A stretch of DNA of 64,000 nt from Dromaius novaehollandiae (taxonomy: Eukaryota > Chordata > Aves > Casuariiformes > Dromaiidae), in NCBI RefSeq assembly GCF_036370855.1, contig NC_088099.1:28673501-28737500 (forward strand), given 5' to 3'. The position numbers and the translations under genes are program-made. The notes under the pieces were generated by a model, which saw only the letters and a list, made by a program, of their open reading frames with translations, did no database searches and was not told the origin of the DNA. The stretch's first letter is position 1, and every line of letters begins with the position of its first letter. Shown here one piece after another: positions 55,211 through 64,000 of this stretch.

Positions 55211-58200
55211 TTTTTACTATCCCAATATGGGGATGCGGGGAGGTGTTTTGAAAGCATTAAAGCCCAGCAGTCCTTAAACACCACTGACAGCACCTGCATT
55301 TCCCGGGTGCAGTGCTCCACAGACCATTACAAATCCTTGAGCCATACGGGCCTCCTTGGAAAATAGCCAACTGTAATGTTTCATCCTGACTGACGTGTTC
55401 TCTCCCCTCCATTCCCAAGAGAAGAGTGTAACAGTAACTTCAGAAGAGCTCCAGCCCCACTTCTGAGAAGCAGCCCTGATGGATGTTGCCAGTGTTCAGA
55501 GGTTAGCAATTTTCATTTCCAACTCTGCTGCAGCAATACCTGTTAAATGGCTAATGAACTCAGCTTTCTAATAAAAATCACCTGTAAGACCCTCCTTCAC
55601 CTCTTCCCTCACTGCAGCTCTTTTGCGTCCTTGCACTTAGCTGAAGTAAGTGCACGTGCTTTAGCCAACCAAGTGTCAGGAATGCATGTTAAAAGCCAGC
55701 AATGCTAAAGGAATCCATCTTCATTCCTGTTCCTAGTTGCCAATTTGTAAATCCTGGTTCATGCTGTTTGGCTTAAAGCTGCTTTTGATGGAAGTGAACA
55801 GGGGAAAATGGACAGAAATGCAGTGTCGCAACCAGAACTGAAAAGAGAATTTCACAGGTACTTGGGGAGCAGTATTATATCTTTGCCCATTTTCCCCACA
55901 TTTTATTATTCTTTTTTTTTTTTTATTTGATGCTTGCAGGGAACACAATCCTTAGACAACTAAAATCTTTGGTCCCCCAGGGAGTGACAGAACATAAACA
56001 GTAACAAACTGTCCCACTAGTTTGCTTTTTACATACCCAGGAGAGGCTGCATCACATGGTTAAGGGGAAGCAATCACTCTCTATGTCCCCTGGTTCCTCA
56101 TTCCCCCAACTGAGAGCAGTCATTAACTGCTGTCAGTAGCAGTATTCCTGGGATAGGAAAACTTACCCCAGAGGCAGCAGGTAACTCTGAAATAAGTGAA
56201 AGCATTTAGTCTTCCACCTAAAGAGAGATGCTTCACAATAAAAGAAACTTTTGTTACTAAAGCTCCTTCCATCTTCCTTCCTCACAAAATGGGTCTAGAG
56301 CTGTCAATCCCCTTCCACATTGCCATGAGAGAACATTTTAAGAACTGAAAAGAACTTGGAAAAGTGACAGGCCAGACACACTGTGTGTGACATACAACAC
56401 ACTATGTTGCTTGAATTCAGAGTCCTCCATGCTAAATTTCTTACTACATATGGGTCAGCAGCTGGGCCATTCACACCCCAATTGCCCAGAGAGCTCCCCC
56501 ATCCCTATCACACTCATCCATCCTCTCACTTCCCAGTGACACCAGTATCACCACAGCTTTGCTCCATGCGAGCACTACATCCCAGCCACCAAGGAAGTCA
56601 CAGGGACTGACATCTTTTACACCGTGCTTTGAAATGCTAAAGCACCATCCTTCAGCAACAGAAGAAGCACCAGCTGATAAGACTACAGCCTAGCCGGAAG
56701 GGATATGCGCATAAAAGCAGCACAGAGTAGCTTGCTGCTAAGCTGGTAGGCGGCAACGCTGCCCCATGGGAGGGGAGGCTAAGAGGCTGTAGGAGTGAGC
56801 CTGTTTTTGGTCAGTTCATATTTGCTCTTCTTCCAAAAGAGACCACAGGAACGGAGAGCTTTCCCCACTCTCTTCCTCCATCCCTCACTCACTTAGCGAA
56901 AGGGTCGCAGGTTCCTCCTCTCAGCCCAGCCATTGCCTTTCTGATGACCGGCGAGCAGCTAAAGCCCTCAGGAGCACGCACCCGGTGTGTTCAGAGGGCA
57001 GCCTGGTGGAGCCTTGGAGCATCCTGCAGATTCTTAGCCCTCTCATAGAAATCTGGCCATTGTAGCACCTTTTTCCTACTAACTGCTGCTCACCTGGTAT
57101 TGTAAACACCCTTAGGGAGTGGGAAAGCAACAGGAAAGCAAAGGGAAGCACAGACAGAGAAGCTGTTCTTCATCTCATATTAACATGTAGAGGAGATTAG
57201 TGGGTGGGATCAAGGAGATTGCCTAGCAGTATAGAAGACCACTGGGATTCATTTAAGAGATGAGTTTTCTTGTTCTTTTTCTAATTATGAAGCTAGGGTA
57301 TGATGAATCACTAGTATAAAGCTATTAATATGATGGACAATTTTTTAAACCTCTTCTCCATTTTAAAAATTGTAATCTAGGTAAGAATTTGGAAGAAAGC
57401 TACAAAATCCAATACAACGAAAAGCAAACCAGATACACACCGAGTACCAAGACCCACAGAGGAACACAACAGGCTCTGCAAGTCCTTGATTAGGGAGAAC
57501 ATGGTCACCAGGAGGAAACAGCATGTCTAACAGGGGACGTTTTAGCCCTTCAGGATATGCCAAAATGAGAAGTGCCATCTACATCTACTTAGGCCTTCCC
57601 AATCTTTTGTTATCAACTGCCCAAGCACTTTCCAAGTCAGTGCTTTGTCCTCCAGGCCTATTTGAGAAAAAAGCCCAAAGGATACATATACTCCCAGAAA
57701 GCATCCAACACTCTGTGCGCAGAGAGAAATACTTCTACACAGAGGCCAACTTGGGTTTGGCCCAGCTCATGAGCTCTGGCAGAGAGCCTGCCAGTCCTGG
57801 CCAGTTTTGCTCCTTCAGAGATGCTCCGGTGTCCCTGTACTGCCTTCCCAACACTCCAGCAGAGCTGACTGGCCCAGGCACGGTGCTGGCCTCAGCCTAA
57901 CACCAGGCAGGCAGGCAGAAGCCAGAGCGCTGGAGCGCAGATTCAGGAACCCAGCATGCAACCAGTCCTAGCCTGGGATGGACTGGCACTGCCCCAGGTC
58001 CAGTGACACGGCACAGGACATCTGAGCAGAATCAGCTCAGAAATTCTCAGAAACATGGGCACAGCTGGAGCTGGACCCGGGAAGGGGTGGGAGCAGCTAT
58101 TCCTTTGCTGGGGACACTTACCCTGGCAGGAATTATCACTCCACACACCTTGCCAGGCTGGCTTTCCAGGACTGGCACAAGAGAAGTAAGGAGTGCAAAC

Positions 58201-58380
58201 ACGACATTTCACATCCCCCCTGCTAAATGTCTTCTTTTCTCCCACCCCTGATGCAGGAGACTTAGCTAAGGATGCAGCACATGTAATACACTAAAAAGTT
58301 TTAATTACCTATTCATTCATACTCAAAGTAGAGATTGCTAGAAGGCAACTTTCCAGGTTGGAAGGGGCAGAAGGGGGCTA

Positions 58381-58545
58381 GGATTTAACAGCTAAGAATT
58401 CCGGCTTTTATTTTCATTTCTGTCACAAATTTACTGCAGGACTGCAAGCAAGTCAATCCCCCAGTCCCAAAGGTCAATATTGTCTTATTCACTGTATTTA
58501 TTTAATGAGATACATATAACTTTCGCAGTACCTATCACACGAAAG
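58381..58545 (+). mobile_element. MIR-like SINE remnant
   Basis: CATTTCTGTCACAAATTTAC, then ACTGCAAGCAAGTCAATCCC and CCAGTCCCAAAG, align in order with the MIR core ('ctgccacagacttcctgtgtgaccttgggcaagtcacttaacctct'). The tail is weaker (TTAATGAGATACATATAAC, CAGTACCTATCAC). Confidence 0.6.
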
Positions 58546-60501
58546 AAAGGATGGCACACTGAATGACTGATAAACTGGAACATTTTCTTTGTAAAAAGCA
58601 GTCAAGTGTAGAAGTGCTGACTTTTTAAACTGGAAAAGAACAGATTCTTGAAGGGAACAAACCCAGGAGTAAAAGCAACAAATACCATTAATGAAGCATG
58701 ATGCAAAAAGGGAATATGAGAAAAAGGAGGATACCTTAATTCTGCAGTCCCGAGTGGAATCTTAAATATAGGACTTTATTTGGAAAAAAATAAAATCAAA
58801 ATGTAATATAAAACAATTTAAAAATATTGTTTTACAAAATCCTTGGGTATCTACTGACATTTGTAATCAAAAGCAGGTTTATCTTTAGTTTTTACGGTTT
58901 AGCAAAAGATTGGAGTAGAAAACAGTAAATACTGTAAGGCTCGCTAAATGAGACTGCAAACAAGAAGACAGAGACTCTGTGCAATGATCCCTCCTGCAAA
59001 CATACCTTCAGTATGGAAAACAAAAATATTAGTAGCTCCTTGAAACCTAACTACCAACTGCACTTATGGTCGGAAAATCTAGTTTTCTCCCACTCAGTTT
59101 GTTAATTTCAGTCATTAAGAGCTAGGACAGGAAGAGATCCCACCTGACCTTCAGAAACCTTTAATTTGATATTTGTTGATACTGCTGTGTTGACCTACAA
59201 AAGAACAATTAAAAAAATAACAAATTCCAACACTAAGCAATCAAAACAAATAATTAAACCAAGAAACTGGGTTAAAGGCATGAGATGAAAAAGAGTTCCT
59301 CCTGTGCTCTTAAGGTTCATATTTCTAAGATCTCCTCTCCATCTAGAATGACGTGGAGTACTGAACTCTTCCCCCAAACGAAAACTAACACTGATCTCCA
59401 GAAAATTCCCCTAAAAAAGATGCATTTCTGATGAAGATAAACAAGCTTGAGGTGGGAGATTTAAGAGAAACAAGCTAAAGAAAAAAAAATTACAGTATTT
59501 CTCTCAGTGGCCAAATCTTCAACTTCTGACAGTCCCAGACCTAGAGATGAAAATTCAAGGTACCTGGGACAGGGGAGGAACCATGGCTGGACAAAGCGGA
59601 AACTTCGCAGACAAAGAGTTCACTCCAGATGACCTTACTTCATCTGAGCATCCCAGTGAAACCTATCAGATTATGTCGATATTAATAGCACTGGTCATAT
59701 CAGTAAGAACCTAAAAAAACCCTCCCTCTTCTCTGGTCTCTCGCTTTTCATCTGTAAGCAAGACACCTTTTGCGTATCTTGAACGAAGAACAAAAATGTG
59801 TGCCAGACAGCAGCAGTTATTTTACCTTGTTTCAGTGGTCTACCTACAGCAAAGATGGAGTAGGGGTGGCTGGAAGAAAAATTTACTAATTCAGCAAAAG
59901 TGATTTTAAAAGAATATGATATGAAATCCAGAAAGCATCGAACACGATGAGGTTCAGCCACTCCAACTATGCCTTTGGGCTCTAGCTGTAATTTGTTATT
60001 TCTCTGCATTCTATGCCTCCTTTCTCTCCTCCTCCTCAGACAGGGAGAGTGCCTATATTATTTGGATATTGGGACTGGTACTTAGTAGCATTTACAGCCT
60101 GAGCTTTCCCCATTTCCCTTCAGCAGGGTGCTGGAAGCCGTTTCTGTGTGCTAGAAATTCTAAGCAGGAGCCAAAGACATTCAGAGCACAGCACAGCCAA
60201 TAAAAATAGTGAAAATCACTCCCTGGTTACCACAAGCTCTACATTATCATGTTTTTAGGGGAGAGTAAAAAAACAATCCCAAATCAGCAACTGTCCAGTA
60301 AGAAACGTAGTTCTGAAAACCTACAGAATTTAGTCCAGATCAAAGACGTTTTCCACACAAGACTTCTGTTTAAAAATGATAAAGCAAACCAACAGCCAAA
60401 CAAAGAGGGACTACAAAGACCTGGGATTATAAATGAACTACTGACCTCCTTCCCCCTCCTTCCCACACATGCACAGCCCCAGATGAAAGACTCAGCGTGA
60501 A

Positions 60502-60528
60502 GTGTGTGTGTGTGGGGGGGGGGGGGGG
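60502..60528 (+). repeat. (GT)n followed by G15
   Basis: About six GT units running into 15 uninterrupted G, followed by a G/A-rich stretch to about 60540. It has G-quadruplex potential on the plus strand. Confidence 0.9.
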
Positions 60529-63500
60529 AAGGGAGGAGACCGAGTCAAAAAATCCATGCTAAAATCTCAAGAAGCACGCTGCAGACAGGAGAGCCTACAA
60601 AACTGAATTCAGAGCCGTATGTGATCAGCACAGCAAACAGAGCACAGTTACAATAACACCCACCAAACACATTAATTCAGAACATCCGCAACCTTTTTAA
60701 TCTTGAAAGTACTATCACTAGTAGATTAGTGTTTCAGCACATGCATGCATACCTGGTGTTGCTAAATAAAAGAAAATGCTATCCAGAGCCTCTCTTTCAC
60801 AGGAGAAAGAAAAAATAATAATAATAAAGACACCTTAAAGCTATGTTTTGCAGGGGAACGAACACACTCTCCAGTCCTCTTCTTTCCTCACCACCGTAAG
60901 AAAAAAAATACCGTATCTAACAGCTCTCAGAACAGTAACCCGTGCACCATCTGCAGACTGAGCTACCTTTCTCCCCCAGGTCTGAGCATGCTCTGTCTGT
61001 CGGCAGTGTCCTATCGCTCCAGCTGGCTCACCTCAATTTGTTAGCCTCCCAGAGGTCAGCCTCGCATGCAGGATGATTTGCTGCAGTATTCCTGCAAATC
61101 CCCAAAGGGCGGCCACGCTGGAACAAACACCATCGTGCTGTCTCACAGAGCAGAGCGTGTCCTGGGAGACAGACAGGAAACTGGTTTGGGGGGACACACA
61201 CCGATTTTAGAGATTCTGCTTTTAGATATTACTAATGCCACTACTATTGCAAACACATCACACAAAAGAACAAAACAGTGGGAGAGAAAGGAAAAAACTG
61301 CCCCTCGCTAGAGGATGAGAAGCCATTCTGCATGCTTTCTAACAATTCCCCCAGCCCCTTGGAAGAGATTTCCTAGCTGCGTTGGTCAGCTTAGTATTGA
61401 ACAACACTCTGAGTGCCCTCCTTCAGAGATCCAGGCAACCATATTTTTAAAATGATCTCTTACAGGGGAAACTAAATACAAAGGCACAGAAATGACCTGG
61501 GACTTATAAGCATGTATCTAATAGCATTCAAGCTGAAGGTCACGACAGCCAAAGTATCTCACACCAATCTTATCAGCAGAGCTTGAACCCATGGTGATCC
61601 AGCAGGTTGAAAAAGATAAACCAGGGGACACTGACTGGGAACATTTCAAGTCCTGATCCTGCATCCAGATCTAAATGCAGGATTAGAAAAGCAGGAGTCC
61701 AGTTCTGCCCACAGCACTCACCAAGAGTTTTATGGCAGAACGATGTATCACTGCACACTGGAGCTATTGCAGGTACTAGGAGTGAGGTTCCAGCCCTGTA
61801 GGGACATACTTGCAGATAGATCATAACAAAACATATGAGGCTTGCTACAACTGTGTTGTCTCTATATTTGCAGGATACATCTTGTTAATTATCTTTGATG
61901 CTTTTTCCCTTTAAGTGAGACTTAACAGGTGAAATAAGAATGATGGAAAAGAGGAGTTCTTTAGCACGCTGTGCATGCACATGTCTATACAGATACTCTC
62001 AGATGAAAAGTAACCATTTTACATAAGGAAAAAGAGAGAAACATACCTGGTTTATTATTCATGGCAAGAATTATCCTCACTGTCAAAACAAAAAAGTACA
62101 AAGTCCTGGTTCTGCATTAAAAAATGCAATTGGATAAGATATGGGGTATTCAAAACTCCCAGCCAGGAGGGTTTGGCAGCTGCAAGGTTTAGCGTTTTAC
62201 TTAAACTCCCACTCTAAACACACATCACAGATGAGCTGGTGTCTCCAGCTTCTTTTGCTCCCCAGCTCATGCTAGAAGTCTTCTGTTGGGTCACTGCACT
62301 GTGGAGTCACACTGACTGGTCTGGTTAGTGCTACCTTGATGGTCACTTTGCCCACAAACAACCCCGCACACGGTGGCACCCCATCCCCGAAAAACCTTCC
62401 ATTTCCAGGCAACATGGCAAAGCAGTCCTGCCAAACTGATCCATAGCAAGGGGCATACAGATGCATTTGCAGGGTAGTGAGGGGTGATACTATTTGAATC
62501 ACAACAGCAATATAGCACAATACCACAAAGTACAGCAGTACCCTAAAACTTTTGGGGTGAGGGTCCACCAGCATTTCAAGTTAGTACAGGTGGGAAAAGC
62601 CCCCCATTTACCACCAAGTAATCTGATCTTTCTGAAGCCAGGCCTCATGCCTGGGGGAGGCCACTACATGGAGACAGCCTGCAATCTAGGCACTAGGGTA
62701 TCTCCTCCTCCCCTACCTGCCCACTGCTTCCCATCCCTCCCAGTACATGGATCCACGGCCTCAAAACCAGCATCTCCCTCACCCAGCTCCTCCTCCTGCC
62801 AGAGATACAGGATGAGATCAGGATGTGCTTTGGGCAGAGACCTGGAAGAACTAGGAAGCACAAAGCGACACCAGGAAGACGATGGCTTGGCCAGGCTGGG
62901 CGGGGTGCCACAGAGCAGACAAGATCACTAGCCTGAATACAGCCACAGCATCGTCAGAGCTGAGGAATGTGGGTGTCAGTCAGCATCACACATGCTTAGA
63001 AATGCAGTAATATCACCGTATTTATAACCTTGGGTTTCTGAGTAACAGTTAAAAGCCAAACATGTAAGAAAGATAAGCTGAAAGAAACAAAGAACAAACC
63101 CAAATAATATTCTGCAAAACCAACAAAAGGTTCTTCACAAAGCTAGACCTTCAAAAATGAGCCTGACAACATGATGAATAAACAGAACTGTTGTATCCAC
63201 TAAACTAGGGCATCACAGAAATAAAAGAGACATTTTCTCATCTCCTGCTCTGGAGTGTTGCTTTTACACCTCTGCCTTCTCTGTACAGAAGAAGTAAAAA
63301 GGTTCTGGCCACCTTGGAAACATTAAAAGACACAAGAAGAAGGGGACAAGGGGCCATCTAGCTCTGTGCCGCCTCCTCCCGCCAACTCAAGGAGGGCTTT
63401 TAATTCAGGATAAGCCTATGCCCACCCTTCTCCTGAGGGGATCCAAAAGGGATGCTGGTCAGTCACAGCTACATAACAGAAGTACAGAAAACAAAGGGCA

Positions 63501-64000
63501 AATAGAAGAGGTCCCCTCTTTGGCAGGCCCACTCAGTGTCCCCAACCTGTCCTTTAGGGACTAAGAGTCTCCAGGCATCTGTCTTTTTCTAGCTCATCTC
63601 ATTGCCCTCTGGCCCCTGTGAAGGCAAAGCTACAGTTCAGCATGGAAAAAGCTAAACAGTTTTCCTCTAAGCTTTGAAAGCTGAGAAGTAGCGTTAGATA
63701 GTAACCCTGATATATAGTTCCCTGGAGTAAACCCATCTTCATTTTGCATTTTCTGCATGCTACAAAGCCCCACTGCAGGACATAGCTTCCACTTATGCCA
63801 ATAGGAATCTTTTCACTTTACTCAATAGACCTTCAGCTCAGGTTCGGCGCTATTTCAGTGAGACCCCTGGTTACCCAGAGACTCCAGGCTGGGCTCATCT
63901 TAGTAAGTTTTGATTTTAATATCAGGAAAAAATACAACACATACAGCCTGGTCTTTCATTTACAAATAAGCTCCTTCTCTACTCCTGCAATGAGATATCT

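Larger units (their letters stand above)
52596..64000 (-). other. POMGNT2 5' intron and/or upstream flank
   Basis: About 11.4 kb right of the POMGNT2 coding-exon acceptor. No coding exon or CpG-rich promoter is seen: the GC-richer patches near 58.0 and 62.7 kb are CpG-poor. The first exon and promoter therefore probably lie beyond the window. The sequence holds the listed homopolymers, palindromic elements and a MIR-like remnant. Otherwise nothing is recognised. Confidence 0.65.

Overview
The window is vertebrate nuclear DNA, most likely from a bird or a close sauropsid relative. It holds two recognisable protein genes, with split or single coding exons and consensus GT/AG splice sites, in a long, mostly non-coding setting. 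Interspersed repeats are sparse and old: MIR-like SINE remnants and short palindromic DNA elements of a kind I associate with birds, crocodilians and turtles. There are no recognisable Alu, young L1 or intact retroviral copies. The lineage call is an inference from protein character and repeat content, not a species identification.

Left end, 1-13584, plus strand: the 3' three quarters or more of GASK1A (FAM198A), a Golgi/secretory-pathway kinase-like protein of the Fam20/Four-jointed group. Four coding exons join in phase: 1-1137, 11506-11628, 12370-12473 and 13374-13584. They give 524 residues and a stop. The N-terminal membrane anchor is cut off by the window edge. Intron 1 is about 10.4 kb and carries a large pyrimidine-only microsatellite.

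Middle, 13585 to about 50.2 kb: a roughly 37-kb convergent intergenic region with no credible coding gene. It contains simple repeats, ancient palindromic elements, MIR-like remnants and several AT-rich, motif-dense patches that could be conserved regulatory DNA.

Right, 50766-52502, minus strand: the complete single-exon coding sequence of POMGNT2 (GTDC2), 578 residues, the ER glycosyltransferase that adds beta-1,4-GlcNAc to O-mannose on alpha-dystroglycan. A splice acceptor 92 bases upstream of the start codon shows that a non-coding 5' exon lies further right. The short leader carries two small upstream ORFs. From 52.6 kb to the end is upstream intron or flanking DNA with no CpG-rich promoter visible.

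The convergent GASK1A>/<POMGNT2 arrangement matches the order at human 3p22, where SNRK follows. Both products act in the secretory pathway, but nothing in the sequence shows that they work together. I found no novel multi-gene system. The points worth following up are regulatory or structural: a GGATTA cluster beside a perfect hairpin, POMGNT2 upstream ORFs, paired palindromes with compensatory changes, and the repeat record.
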